Shown here in pieces: positions 1 through 8,674 of a DNA stretch of 16,511 nucleotides. Every line of letters starts with the position of its first letter. Position 1 is the stretch's first letter. Where the stretch lies: positions 1 to 16,511 of the forward strand of contig JBGPLH010000036.1 in NCBI GenBank assembly GCA_041486365.1. Reading direction: 5' to 3'. The translations under genes and the position numbers were made by a program. A model generated the notes under the pieces. That model was not told the DNA's origin. It saw nothing but the letters and a program-made list of their open reading frames with translations, and made no database searches. This stretch comes from JBGPLH01 sp041486365 [NCBI: Thermodesulfobacteriota bacterium]. GTDB lineage: Bacteria; JAUYMQ01.

Positions 1-158
1 AGCACCTCGGAGACGCGTACCTGAAGGCGAACAACCGCGATAAGGCGCTCCGGACCTACGAGACAGCCCTGCGCAAGGACCCGAAGGCGGAGAACGCGGC
101 CAAACTCCGGGAGAAGATCGATCAGCTCAAGCGGCAGCAGCAAACGCAGAACCCCTGA
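1..158 (+). CDS. TPR-repeat protein, C-terminal end (partial)
   Basis: The reading frame is open from base 3 to the TGA at 156-158, and the start lies outside the window. The visible 51 residues contain one tetratricopeptide unit: Leu-Gly then Ala-Tyr in helix A, Ala-Leu then Tyr and Ala-Leu in helix B, closed by a Lys-Asp-Pro turn. A charged, helical, Gln-rich tail follows (ending KRQQQTQNP). TPRs are helical protein-protein interaction scaffolds. What this one binds cannot be told. It ends 16 bases before the proposed start of the next lipoprotein gene on the same strand, so the two are probably co-transcribed. In Gram-negative genomes, TPR proteins next to LolA/LolB-like lipoproteins usually act at the cell envelope, but here that is inference. 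Confidence 0.8.
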   Translation, partial: HLGDAYLKANNRDKALRTYETALRKDPKAENAAKLREKIDQLKRQQQTQNP

Positions 159-174
159 GCCCGAAGCCCACCGC

Positions 175-1068
175 CTGACGCGCATCCGGCCGCCCGCGGC
201 CGCGCTCGCCCTCTGGCTTGCCCTCTCGCCTGCGCTCCTTCCGGGCTGCCGGATCCGCGGGGGCCCGCCCGCCGTCCCCCCCGTCTACAGGAACATCGCC
301 CCCGGCGAGATCGGCCGGCGCGAGGCCGCGCGGGACCTGCGGATCTCGACGCTGCGGGCCTACGCGAAGGTCCGGGTCATGGGGCCCAAGCGCAAGGCGG
401 GATTCTCGGAGGCGATCTCGGTGAGCCGCCCCGCGTCGGTACGGCTGGACACCGTGGGACCCTTCGGGCGCGTCTTCTCGATCCTTGCCACCGACGGCGC
501 GTCGATGCGCTTCGTCTCGCCGGGCGACCGCCGGGTGTACTCGGGAGCGCCCACGGCGGAGAACCTCGGGCGGTTCCTTCCCTTCGCGCTGCGACTCGAG
601 GACATCGTCGCCGTCTTCCTCGGCGGGAGGCCCGAGCCCGCGGGCGAGCCGTCGCTGTCCTACGAGCCTTCCGATGCCACGCTGATACTTCGAACGGCCA
701 ACCGGAGCGGGAGCGCCAGCCTCGCGGTCTACGACGCGCGCACGCTCGATCTCCGGCAGCTCCAGATCATCGATCCGCCGCCGGCCGTGGCCGCGGTGAT
801 CGACTACGAGGGCTGGAAGCCCTCGAACGGGCTCCTCTACCCGGAGCGGCTGCGGGTGAGCGTTCCCGCCCGCCAGGTCACGATGATGGTGACCTTCCAG
901 AAGGTGGAGCCCAACGCGATCCTCGATGACGATCTGTTCGCGCTCCGCGCGCCGAGGGGCTTCGAGGTGATCCCGATGGAGGAATTGCCGCCCGCCGAGG
1001 ACCAGAACCTGGCCCCCTCTTCGGCGCTGGATTCGCCCGCAGGAGAATCGAACGGAGGTCTACCATGA
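175..1068 (+). CDS. LolA/LolB-like (DUF4292-type) lipoprotein with probable CTG start
   Basis: The first ATG of this frame (379) falls inside the domain, yet the frame stays open back to 25-27. Upstream it encodes a lipoprotein signal peptide: basic LTRIR, a hydrophobic stretch, then lipobox LLPGC with the lipidated Cys at residue 25 counted from CTG 175. There is no in-frame ATG, GTG or TTG upstream of 379, so CTG 175 is the best start (297 residues), although it lacks a clear Shine-Dalgarno. The mature part has the pattern of LolA/LolB-fold lipoproteins such as DUF4292: RDLRISTLRAYAKVRVMG, then a strand-rich stretch (SVRLDTVGPFGRVFSILATDG) and an LEDIVAVFLGG segment. Such proteins carry or insert lipid or lipoprotein at the outer membrane; this role is family inference. 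The stop overlaps the next gene's start (ATGA, 1065-1068), coupling it to the peptide-binding protein. LolB proper is shorter, so the DUF4292-like assignment is preferred. Confidence 0.72.
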   Translation: MTRIRPPAAALALWLALSPALLPGCRIRGGPPAVPPVYRNIAPGEIGRREAARDLRISTLRAYAKVRVMGPKRKAGFSEAISVSRPASVRLDTVGPFGRVFSILATDGASMRFVSPGDRRVYSGAPTAENLGRFLPFALRLEDIVAVFLGGRPEPAGEPSLSYEPSDATLILRTANRSGSASLAVYDARTLDLRQLQIIDPPPAVAAVIDYEGWKPSNGLLYPERLRVSVPARQVTMMVTFQKVEPNAILDDDLFALRAPRGFEVIPMEELPPAEDQNLAPSSALDSPAGESNGGLP

Positions 1069-2711
1069 AGCGCGCGATGGCGATGGTGCTCGCGGCCCTC
1101 TTTCTCGCGGCGGCGGGATGCGGGAAGCAGCGGAAGGGCCTGGAGCCCGTGCCGGACGTGCCCGGGGACCAGGACAAGCCTGCCTACGGCGACACGCTCG
1201 TGGACTCCTCCACCGCGGACGCGATCAACCTGATCCCGATCCTCGCCTCCGACGGCGCCTCCCACGCGATCGCGGGGCTCACCTACAACTCGCTCGTTTC
1301 CTACGACGGCACCCTGAACCTCTACGGCGACCTCGCCGACCACTGGGAGGTCTCCCCGGACGGAAGGACCATGACCTTCCACCTGAGGGACGGCGTGCGC
1401 TGGCAGGATGGGCGGCCGCTCACGGCGGAGGATGTCCTCTTCACCTACCGGTTGATCATCAATCCGAAGACGCCCACGGCCTACTCGGAGTCCTACAAGC
1501 AGGTGAAGGACGCGCGGGTGGTCGATCCCCACAGGATTCGTTTCACTTACGACAAGCCCTACTGCCCGGCCATGGAATCCTGGGCGAGCCTCTCGATCCT
1601 CCCGAAGCATCTTCTCGAGGGCAAGGACGTCACGAAATCGCCCCTCGTGCGCAGGCCCATGGGCACGGGGCCCTACAAACTGGACCGCTGGATCACGCAG
1701 AACCAGATCGTCCTGGAGTCCAACCACGATTACTTCATGGGCCGCCCCTGGATCGAGCGGAGCGTGACCCGGGTCATCCCCGACACGGCCACGCAGTTCC
1801 TGGAGCTCAAGTCGGGGGGAATCGAGCAGATGTCGCTCACCCCGACGCAATGGTCGCGACAGACCGTCTCGAAGGAGTTCCTCGCCGCATTCAACAAGTA
1901 CAAGTACCCCGTGAGCGCCTTCACCTACCTCGCCTTCAACCTGAGGGACCCGCGCTTCGCCGACCGGCGCGTACGGCAGGCAATCTCCTACGCGATCGAT
2001 CGCGACGAGATCGTGAGGGGGGTGCTGCTCGGGCTCGGGGAGCCGGGCGTGGGCCCCTACGTCCCCTCCACGAAATGGTTCAACAAGAACCTCAAGCCCT
2101 ACCCCCACGACCCGGCCCGGGCGAAGGCGCTCCTGGCGGAGGCCGGGTGGAAGGACACGAACGGCGACGGGATCCTCGACAGGGACGGCAGGCCCTTCGA
2201 TTTCGAGATCATCACGAACAACGGGAACGCCGAGCGCCTGAAGACCTGCGTGATCATCCAGCAGCGGCTGAAAGACGTGGGGATCCGGGTGAGCATCCGC
2301 CCCATCGAGTGGGCGGCGTTCATCTCGGACTTCATCGACAAGAAGCGCTTCGAGGCGACGGTGCTCGGCTGGTCGATCGGCCTGGACCCGGACCAGTACG
2401 ACATCTGGCACTCGTCGAAGACGAAGCCCAAGGAACTGAACTTCATCTCGTACAGAAACGCCGATGTTGATGCCCTGCTCGAGGAGGGGCGGCGGAACTG
2501 CGGGGAGCGGGAGCGCAAGAAGATCTATGACCGGCTGCAGGAGGTCATGTGGGAGGACCAGCCCGAGATCTTCCTGTACGTCCCCTACGCCCTCGTCACG
2601 GTGAACAGGCGCTTCCACGGGATCGAGGTGACGCCCCGCGGGATCGGCGACCGCTGGTGGAACCGGTGGTACGTTCCGAAACCTCTGCAGCGGGGCCAGA
2701 TTCAGCCATGA
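1065..2711 (+). CDS. Peptide-type ABC transporter substrate-binding lipoprotein (SBP family 5)
   Basis: This 548-residue protein has a lipoprotein signal peptide (basic MKR, hydrophobic core, lipobox AAAGC, Cys19), so it should be anchored in the envelope facing the periplasm. Family-5 solute-binding hallmarks follow in order: a DHWEVSPDGRTMTFHLRDGV segment, DVLFTYRLI, the GTGPYKL motif near residue 202, VRQAISYAIDRDEIVRG, and the Asp/Tyr-rich C-terminal lobe. Length matches DppA/OppA proteins. The family captures di- and oligopeptides, and sometimes nickel, heme precursors or sugars, for import; the ligand cannot be read here. Shine-Dalgarno GGAGGT (1054-1059) sits 5 bases before the ATG. 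Its start overlaps the stop of the LolA/LolB-like gene, and the permeases follow 35-130 bases downstream, depending on the permease start. Confidence 0.93.
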   Translation: MKRAMAMVLAALFLAAAGCGKQRKGLEPVPDVPGDQDKPAYGDTLVDSSTADAINLIPILASDGASHAIAGLTYNSLVSYDGTLNLYGDLADHWEVSPDGRTMTFHLRDGVRWQDGRPLTAEDVLFTYRLIINPKTPTAYSESYKQVKDARVVDPHRIRFTYDKPYCPAMESWASLSILPKHLLEGKDVTKSPLVRRPMGTGPYKLDRWITQNQIVLESNHDYFMGRPWIERSVTRVIPDTATQFLELKSGGIEQMSLTPTQWSRQTVSKEFLAAFNKYKYPVSAFTYLAFNLRDPRFADRRVRQAISYAIDRDEIVRGVLLGLGEPGVGPYVPSTKWFNKNLKPYPHDPARAKALLAEAGWKDTNGDGILDRDGRPFDFEIITNNGNAERLKTCVIIQQRLKDVGIRVSIRPIEWAAFISDFIDKKRFEATVLGWSIGLDPDQYDIWHSSKTKPKELNFISYRNADVDALLEEGRRNCGERERKKIYDRLQEVMWEDQPEIFLYVPYALVTVNRRFHGIEVTPRGIGDRWWNRWYVPKPLQRGQIQP

Positions 2712-2759
2712 CACCCTTCAGCCCTGAGCAGGACCCGGCGGTGACGTGAGGGCCGGGCC

Positions 2760-2788
2760 TTGCCTCCGCCCCGTGGGCCCACTATCCT
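2760..2788 (+). promoter_or_regulatory. Possible sigma-70-type promoter before the permease genes
   Basis: TTGCCT (2760-2765) and TATCCT (2783-2788) are 17 bases apart, each matching 4 of 6 consensus bases. If used, transcription would begin near 2795, downstream of the GTG at 2746. That favours the CTG start at 2842 for the permease. A match of this quality can arise by chance. Confidence 0.3.
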
Positions 2789-2841
2789 GCGCGCGCCGTC
2801 CGCGGCCCTTCCGGCCGCGCATCCAGAACCGGAGCGGGACC

Positions 2842-3819
2842 CTGTTCGCCTATCTGGCCAAGCGCCTCCTCTTCATGCTTCCCCTCCTGCTCGGGATCAC
2901 GCTGATCAGCTTCGCGGTGATCCACCTCGCCCCGGGCAGCACGGTGGATCTCGAAACCTCGATGAACCCCCGGGTCTCCGCCGAGGCGCGGGAGCGGCTT
3001 CGGCATCTGTACGGTCTCGACCAGCCGCTCCACGTGCAGTACGGCCGCTGGCTCAAGCGGCTCGCCACCCTGGACCTCGGCGAGTCCTTCGCGCCGGATC
3101 ACCGCCCGGTGAAGGACAAGATACTCGAGCGGATCCCGGTCACGCTCACGATCGAGCTCCTGGCGCTGGGTCTCATCTTCGCCGTGGCGGTCCCCCTGGG
3201 CGTCGCATCCGCGGTGCGCCAGTACTCGCTCTTCGACAAGATCTCGACCGTCGTGGTGTTCGTGGGGTTCGCGATCCCCACCTTCTGGCTCGCGCTGCTC
3301 CTCATGATCCTCTTTGGGGTGAAGCTCGGGTGGCTTCCCATCTCGGGCATCCGCTCCCTCGACCACGACTCGCTCTCGGCGGCCGGGAAGATCGCCGACT
3401 ACGCCCGGCACCTGGCGCTCCCGGTCTTCCTCTCGGCCTTCGGGGGGCTCGCCGGGCTCTCGCGATACATGCGGTCGAACATGCTCGAGGTGATCCGGCA
3501 GGACTACATCACGACGGCGCGGGCCAAGGGGCTCCCGGAGAATGACGTGATCTACCGTCACGCCCTGCGCAACGCGCTCCTGCCCGTGGTGACCATCCTC
3601 GGGCTCTCGCTCCCGGCGCTCATCGGAGGGGCCGTGATCTTCGAGTCGATCTTCGCTATCCCCGGCATGGGCCAGCTCTTCTACCAGGGCGTGCTCGCGC
3701 GCGACTACCCGCTGATCATGGGCATCCTGGTGATCGGCGCGGTGCTCACCCTGGTGGGGAACCTTCTCGCGGACATTTGCTATGCATTGGTCGATCCGCG
3801 GATACGGGTCGGCGGATGA
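2842..3819 (+). CDS. dppB: Peptide ABC transporter permease, DppB/OppB type
   Basis: This is the first inner-membrane permease of the importer. From CTG 2842 it reads (M)[17 protein letters not shown], the standard N-terminus of DppB/OppB proteins, giving 325 residues, a normal length. GGAG (2831-2834) lies 7 bases upstream. The earlier GTG 2746 and GTG 2773 are in frame but would add a Pro/Arg-rich, low-hydrophobicity extension atypical of the family. Features seen: first membrane helix near residues 9-30, the periplasmic [16 protein letters not shown] region, several further helices, and the cytoplasmic EAA coupling loop near 221-245 ([10 protein letters not shown], then [10 protein letters not shown]). 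The stop overlaps the start of the second permease (ATGA, 3816-3819). The dpp symbol denotes family only; the substrate is not established. Confidence 0.9.
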   Translation: MFAYLAKRLLFMLPLLLGITLISFAVIHLAPGSTVDLETSMNPRVSAEARERLRHLYGLDQPLHVQYGRWLKRLATLDLGESFAPDHRPVKDKILERIPVTLTIELLALGLIFAVAVPLGVASAVRQYSLFDKISTVVVFVGFAIPTFWLALLLMILFGVKLGWLPISGIRSLDHDSLSAAGKIADYARHLALPVFLSAFGGLAGLSRYMRSNMLEVIRQDYITTARAKGLPENDVIYRHALRNALLPVVTILGLSLPALIGGAVIFESIFAIPGMGQLFYQGVLARDYPLIMGILVIGAVLTLVGNLLADICYALVDPRIRVGG

Positions 3820-4664
3820 GCCCCTTCCTGCGCGACGTGGCCCGGAACCAGCTCGCCGCGGCGGGCTTCGTCGCCGTGGCGATCCTCGCGCTCGTCGCGA
3901 TCTTCGCGCCCTGGATTGCGCCCAGCCCACCGGACCGGATCGACGCGTCCAACGTGCTGGCGGCGCCGGACCGTGCCCACCCGCTGGGGACGGACGAGCT
4001 GGGGCGCGACGTGGCGTCGCGGATGATCTACGGCGCCCGGATCTCGCTGGCGGTGGGGTTCGTGGCGGTGGGGATCGCGGTGGCGATCGGCATCGCCATC
4101 GGGGCGCTGGCGGGCTACTACGGCGGCTGGGTGGACGCCGTCGCCATGCGATTCACCGACATCATGCTCTGCTTTCCCACCTTCTTCCTGATCCTGGCCG
4201 TGATCGCATACCTCAATCCGTCGATCTGGAACATCATGATCGTGATCGGGATCACCTCCTGGATGGGAGTGGCCCGGCTCGTGCGGGCCGAGTTCCTGAG
4301 CCTGAAGGAGCGCGAGTTCGTCGTGGCGGCCCGGGCGCAGGGGGTGGGCGACGCGCGAATCATCTTCCGGCACATCCTCCCCAACGCCATGGCCCCGGTC
4401 TACGTGTCGGCGATCCTGGGCGTGGCCGGGGCGGTCCTGGTCGAGTCGAGCCTCTCCTTCCTGGGCCTGGGTGTCCCGCCGCCCACGCCGAGCTGGGGAA
4501 ACATCCTCACCGCGGGCAAGGACAACATCGAGATCGCCTGGTGGTTGTCGCTGTACCCGGGCTTCGCCATCCTGATCACGGTGCTCGGGTACAACCTGCT
4601 CGGAGAGGGGATCCGGGACGCGCTGGACCCGAGGCTCCGGGAGGGCAGGGGGCGGCGCGCGTGA
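3816..4664 (+). CDS. dppC: Peptide ABC transporter permease, DppC/OppC type
   Basis: This is the second permease, 282 residues from ATG 3816 ([18 protein letters not shown]). This start is preferred over the in-frame TTG at 3777 because it gives the usual short cytoplasmic N-terminus and an ATGA overlap with the upstream permease. The OppC-type N-terminal helix is followed by the [19 protein letters not shown] motif typical of DppC/OppC. Multiple membrane helices follow, then the EAA loop near residues 166-190 ([11 protein letters not shown], then [10 protein letters not shown]) that contacts the ATPases. The C-terminus ends with [15 protein letters not shown], also typical. It pairs with the preceding permease to form the translocation pore. 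Confidence 0.95.
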   Translation: MSPFLRDVARNQLAAAGFVAVAILALVAIFAPWIAPSPPDRIDASNVLAAPDRAHPLGTDELGRDVASRMIYGARISLAVGFVAVGIAVAIGIAIGALAGYYGGWVDAVAMRFTDIMLCFPTFFLILAVIAYLNPSIWNIMIVIGITSWMGVARLVRAEFLSLKEREFVVAARAQGVGDARIIFRHILPNAMAPVYVSAILGVAGAVLVESSLSFLGLGVPPPTPSWGNILTAGKDNIEIAWWLSLYPGFAILITVLGYNLLGEGIRDALDPRLREGRGRRA

Positions 4665-4704
4665 CGCCGCGTCCCCGTGCCTGCTTTTTTCGAAGGAATC
4701 CTGT

Positions 4705-4741
4705 CCGCGGGCTCGAATCCCCGCGGGCGCTGGGATAAAAT
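4705..4741 (+). promoter_or_regulatory. Hairpin and -10-like box between permease and ATPase genes
   Basis: The 181-bp gap between the second permease and first ATPase contains a perfect 7-bp hairpin (CCGCGGG 4705-4711 with CCCGCGG 4720-4726). TAAAAT (4736-4741) follows, 5 of 6 matches to a -10 box. The corresponding -35 (TCGAAT, 4713-4718) is poor. This could be an internal promoter giving the ATPase genes their own transcript, with a leader of about 100 bases. Confidence 0.4.
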
Positions 4742-4845
4742 CGCGCACCCTGATCGGTCCGTCGCATCGATGTGACGCGCGGGACGGTCCGCGGGCAGGC
4801 GCAGGTTCCCCCCTCGCGCAGCCCCCGATACGCTCCGGCCGGGAA

Positions 4846-5858
<1,013 letters not shown>

Positions 5859-5862
<4 letters not shown>

Positions 5863-6884
5863 GCGTCGAACGCGCCGGGCAGGCGCCCCGAGGCTCGCCG
5901 CTCCTCGAGGTCGAGGGGCTCACGAAGCACTTCCCGGTGAGGGGCGGCTTCTTCGGACGGGCTCGGGGGGCGGTGCGGGCCGTGGACGGGGTGAGCCTTG
6001 ACATCATGCCGGGGGAGACGCTCGGGCTGGTCGGGGAGTCGGGCAGCGGGAAGACGACGCTCGGGCGGCTGATCCTCCGTCTCATCGAGCCCACCTCGGG
6101 AAGCGTGCGCTTCGGCGGGGAGGACGTGCTCTCCCTGGACAGGGACCGGTTGCGGGCGAAACGCCGGGAGATGCAGATCATTTTCCAGGATCCCTACGCG
6201 AGCCTGAACCCGCGGATGCAGGTCGGGGACATCGTCGGGGAGGCCCTGGTCATCCACAAGATTGCGTCGGGCAGGGAGCGGCGCGAGCGGGTGGTGGAGC
6301 TGCTCCGGACCGTGGGTCTGGGTCCGGACGCCATGCACCGGTACGCCCACGAGTTCAGCGGGGGGCAGCGCCAGCGCATCGGGATAGCCCGGGCGCTCGC
6401 GGTGCTCCCCCGGTTCATCGTGGCCGACGAGCCGGTGAGCGCCCTGGACGTGTCCATCCAGGCCCAGATCCTGAACCTGCTCATGGATCTCCAGGAGCGC
6501 TTCGGGCTCACCTATCTGTTCATCTCCCACGACCTCCGGGTCGTGGAGCACGTGAGCGATCGGGTCGCGGTGATGTATTTGGGGAAGATCGTGGAGCTTG
6601 CGACGCGAGAATCCCTATACAAGCGACCCCTGCATCCGTATACTCAGGCGCTCCTTTCGGCCATTCCGCTGCCGGATCCGCGACGCCGCAAGCAGCGCAT
6701 CATCCTGGAAGGAGACGTCCCGAGCCCGATCCATCCTCCTCCCGGGTGCGCGTTCCACACGCGCTGCTCCTACGCGCAGGCGCGTTGCAGGGAGGAGGCG
6801 CCCGACTGGCGCGAGATCCTTCCGGGACATTTCGCGGCGTGCCATTTCGCACCGGAGGTCGGGCACCAGACTCCAAATTCATGA
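5859..6884 (+). CDS. dppF: Peptide ABC transporter ATPase, DppF/OppF type
   Basis: This is the second ATPase of the importer, 341 residues from ATG 5859, chosen for its ATGA overlap with the first ATPase. An upstream in-frame start at 5715 would lie deep inside that gene. The N-terminus has the DppF-style [17 protein letters not shown] insert. Walker A is GESGSGKT (59-66), signature FSGGQRQR (166-173), Walker [13 protein letters not shown] (186-197), and the switch His is in FISHD (H224). The C-terminal [16 protein letters not shown] motif and Cys pattern ([14 protein letters not shown] plus a later Cys) are those of OppF/DppF. It should heterodimerise with the upstream ATPase beneath the two permeases. 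Confidence 0.95.
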
Positions 6885-6928
6885 TCGCTGAATTACCCGC
6901 GCGCGGCCCCTCCGGCGCCGCGGGACAT

Positions 6929-6944
6929 CCGCCGGCGCCGGCGG
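6929..6944. repeat. Perfect 16-bp GC palindrome downstream of the transporter
   Basis: CCGCCGGCGCCGGCGG equals its own reverse complement. It lies 44 bases after the last ATPase stop and is embedded in further CCGGCGCCG-like sequence. It could fold into a hairpin at the end of the transporter message, but no T-run follows, so a terminator role is only possible. Confidence 0.4.
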
Positions 6945-7083
6945 GGGGCGGCGTCAACGCGGCGGACTCTTCCACCGCGGTTACAAGGTAGCGACGGTGC
7001 GGGATCGCCCGCGGGCCGGGGAGGGGTTGCCGGCCGCGCGGGGGATCCGGGACTCTTGCTGGGACCAATCACGCATCCATTCC

Positions 7084-7090
7084 AAGGAGG
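7084..7090 (+). promoter_or_regulatory. Strong Shine-Dalgarno that fixes the HU start
   Basis: AAGGAGG lies 7 bases before ATG 7098. It decides for that ATG over the in-frame TTG at 7056. Confidence 0.85.
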
Positions 7091-7097
7091 TCAGGGG

Positions 7098-7376
7098 ATG
7101 ACGAAGACCCAGATCATCGAGCAGGTTGCCAAGAACAGCCAGCTCGAGAAGAAGCAGGCCAAGGCGGCGATCGAGGGACTCACGAAGCTCATCGAGACCA
7201 CGATCAAGAAGGGCGGTCAGGTTCCACTCACGGGCCTGGGGAAATTCAAGGTGGCGAAGCGCAAGGCGCGCATGGGCCGCAACCCCGCCACGGGTGAGCC
7301 GATCAAGATCGCCGCCAAGACCGTCGTGAAGTTCTCGGTGGCGAAGAACCTGAAGGACCTCGTCAAGAAGAAGTGA
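7098..7376 (+). CDS. hup: HU-family DNA-binding protein
   Basis: This 92-residue basic protein has the full HU/IHF fold pattern. An N-terminal helical dimerisation part begins MTKTQIIEQVAKNSQLEKKQ. Next come the strand turn VPLTGLGKFKVAKRKARMG and the DNA-binding arm with the RNPATGEPIKI signature, including the intercalating Pro. It ends in a short helix and Lys-rich tail (LKDLVKKK). The length equals canonical HU. HU dimers bend and compact DNA and assist promoters and replication. The gene stands alone, with spacers on both sides and a strong Shine-Dalgarno, as expected for a highly expressed nucleoid protein. It could equally be called an IHF-like paralogue, but only one chain is present here. 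Confidence 0.96.
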   Translation: MTKTQIIEQVAKNSQLEKKQAKAAIEGLTKLIETTIKKGGQVPLTGLGKFKVAKRKARMGRNPATGEPIKIAAKTVVKFSVAKNLKDLVKKK

Positions 7377-7426
7377 CTCGCGGCAGCTCCGTTTCATGAC
7401 GGCGTTGGTTCCGTGACCCGGCCACA

Positions 7427-7450
7427 GCCGCCCCCGTCCCCGGGGGCGGC
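7427..7450 (+). terminator. GC-rich hairpin after the HU gene
   Basis: A perfect 10-bp stem (GCCGCCCCCG 7427-7436 with CGGGGGCGGC 7441-7450) encloses the loop TCCC, 50 bases after the HU stop. No T-run follows, so it may act as an RNA-stabilising end or a non-canonical terminator. Confidence 0.5.
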
Positions 7451-7516
7451 CGTGCGTCGGGGCGCCATCGGGAAAGGACCCTGCGGCGGGGCCCCTGCGA
7501 AGCCCGAAGGTTGGAC

Positions 7517-7545
7517 TTGACGGCCGGGCGGTCATCGTGAATGCT
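7517..7545 (+). promoter_or_regulatory. Possible promoter for the small acidic protein gene
   Basis: TTGACG (7517-7522, 5 of 6) is followed after 17 bases by AATGCT (7540-7545, 3 of 6). It lies about 50 bases upstream of ATG 7597. Confidence 0.35.
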
Positions 7546-7596
7546 TGAACACGGAAGACCCACCGGTTCCTTCCAAAGGGAGGTCTTGGTAAGCGC

Positions 7597-7980
7597 ATGC
7601 CGGGAAGGCTGCATCTGGAGCAGGACCACATCTGGTCGTCCAGGAACGATGACCTGAGTCTGGCCATGTGGGCTCTCGCTGAAGAGATCTCCACGGAACG
7701 ACTCGATCGCGAAGGGTTCCTCGAAGGCCTGCGCGACGTCCTCCGGTTGATCGAGGCGGAGTGCACGCCCGAGCGCGTCGCGCGGGTGGATGCCTTCGCG
7801 CAGGATCTCCTCGAGAACCTCCACCTCCTCGCCTTCGACGCCGAGCCGCTCGTGCCGCTGATGGAGAAGGTCTCCTCCCTGGAGACGCTGATCGGGCCCG
7901 CGCCCGACCCGGACCAGGTGAACGGGAAGATCGACGAGTTCCTCCGCGAGGTCGACCTCCTCATCGTGGAAGCGGAGTAG
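7597..7980 (+). CDS. Small acidic helical protein, function unknown
   Basis: This 127-residue protein has no signal peptide or membrane segment. It is Glu/Asp/Leu-rich and predicted by eye to be almost wholly helical (for example LDREGFLEGLRDVLRLIEAE and the C-terminal IDEFLREVDLLIVEAE). No family was recognised. ATG 7597 is the only sensible start in the frame. A GGGAGG (7578-7583) lies 13 bases upstream, longer spacing than usual. A TTGACG promoter candidate precedes it and a perfect hairpin follows, so it is probably monocistronic. Codon use, with G/C third positions throughout, matches the neighbouring real genes, which supports coding. Confidence 0.72.
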   Translation: MPGRLHLEQDHIWSSRNDDLSLAMWALAEEISTERLDREGFLEGLRDVLRLIEAECTPERVARVDAFAQDLLENLHLLAFDAEPLVPLMEKVSSLETLIGPAPDPDQVNGKIDEFLREVDLLIVEAE

Positions 7981-7996
7981 GCGCAGGACGTGCCGT

Positions 7997-8043
7997 CGAA
8001 TCGAAAGGGCCGGCGCCCCCGGGCAGCCGGCCCTTTCGATTCG
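7997..8043. terminator. Bidirectional terminator between convergent genes
   Basis: A perfect 18-bp inverted repeat (7997-8014, CGAATCGAAAGGGCCGGC, with its complement at 8026-8043) surrounds an 11-base loop. It lies 16 bases after the + gene stop and 17 bases before the - gene stop. The A-rich and T-rich outer halves of the stem give a modest tract on each strand. Confidence 0.85.
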
Positions 8044-8060
8044 GCGCTTGCGCCCCACCC

Positions 8061-8387
8061 TCAGGCCTGGAAGAAACCGTCCGGGCGGTCCTCGCTCGTC
8101 ACGTAGTTGACTCCCTTTCGATCCCGGTAGCGAAGCATCGTCTCCGAGAAGCGGATCTCGTCTTCGCTCATGCCGTAGACGTCCTGGAGGACCGATCGCT
8201 CGAAGTCCGAGAGCCGGGGCCGAACCGCCGGCGGCGGCGCCGTGGCCGGGCGGCCCGGGTCGGCCTGGAACAGGGCGCGGGCGGCCTCGCGCTCGCGCTT
8301 CTCGCGCAGGGAGAAGAAGAGGGCGGACAGCCCGAGAGCCAGCAGGAAGATCAGGAGGAAGAACATCGCGAACCAGGCGACCATCAT
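8061..8387 (-). CDS. Small single-pass membrane protein, function unknown
   Basis: This 108-residue protein starts at one of two tandem ATGs (8387 or 8384). An N-terminal membrane helix at about residues 3-26 (VAWFAMFFLLIFLLALGLS) is followed by a basic, helical juxtamembrane segment (REKREREAARAL), a Pro/Ala-rich linker and a C-terminal domain with YGMSEDEIRFSETMLRYRDR. The basic residues after the helix suggest the soluble domain is cytoplasmic. No family was recognised. The Shine-Dalgarno is weak (GGGTCTTGAG just before the ATG). It is convergent with the acidic protein gene and shares the hairpin at 7997-8043 as terminator. Confidence 0.72.
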   Translation of the reverse strand: MMVAWFAMFFLLIFLLALGLSALFFSLREKREREAARALFQADPGRPATAPPPAVRPRLSDFERSVLQDVYGMSEDEIRFSETMLRYRDRKGVNYVTSEDRPDGFFQA

Positions 8388-8394
8388 CTCAAGA

Positions 8395-8484
8395 CCCTGT
8401 CGGCCCCCTCTGCGAGGGAACCGTAGTATGCAACCTGAGTCGGCCCCCTCTTACGGAGGGGGAAGGGAGCGAGGGCCGACAGGG
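8395..8484. repeat. Three-copy GTCGGCCC direct/inverted repeat cluster
   Basis: GTCGGCCCCCTCT occurs at 8399-8411 and again at 8439-8451, exactly 40 bases apart. CCCTGTCGGCCC (8395-8406) recurs inverted and perfect as GGGCCGACAGGG at 8473-8484. The second copy can also pair internally (CCCCCTC 8444-8450 with GAGGGGG just after). It could be a hairpin in the - strand leader or a binding-site array. Confidence 0.6.
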
Positions 8485-8563
8485 AAGGTACCCGGCGACT
8501 CTAGCGCGGGGATGGCCGGGTGATCAAGGCGAACGTCGCCCGCGCGGCCCGGAAGGGGGGCGT

Positions 8564-8577
8564 GAGAAAACTTTTCC
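8564..8577. promoter_or_regulatory. GAGAAAACTTTTCC motif upstream of the repeat-protein promoter
   Basis: This AT-rich near-palindrome lies about 120 bases upstream of the -12-like TTGC. Its reverse complement, GGAAAAGTTTTCTC, recurs with one extra T at 10830-10844 in front of the PHP gene. The position would suit an activator site, but this is inference. Confidence 0.35.
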
Positions 8578-8674
8578 GTTTATGGATACTTTATTACTAC
8601 TTCCCGGCGGGCCCCGCCCCCGGTCGGGAAAAGAGAATCGCGGCAGGAACGCCCTTCTGCGAGGTGTTCCCGCC

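Noticed and set aside
837-2714. 625-codon open frame on the - strand
   Set aside because: It lies antisense to the substrate-binding protein gene. Its product is Arg/His/Val/Asp-rich with no domain pattern, as expected from the complement of GC-rich codons.
3777-3815. TTG 3777 as start of the second permease
   Set aside because: It lacks a ribosome site and adds 13 residues inside the preceding gene; the ATGA overlap start at 3816 fits the family.
4700-4730. tRNA T-arm look-alike (GGGCTCGAATCCCCGC)
   Set aside because: The loop begins CTCGAAT rather than TTCGAAT and needs 8 bases. No acceptor, D or anticodon arm can be built around it.
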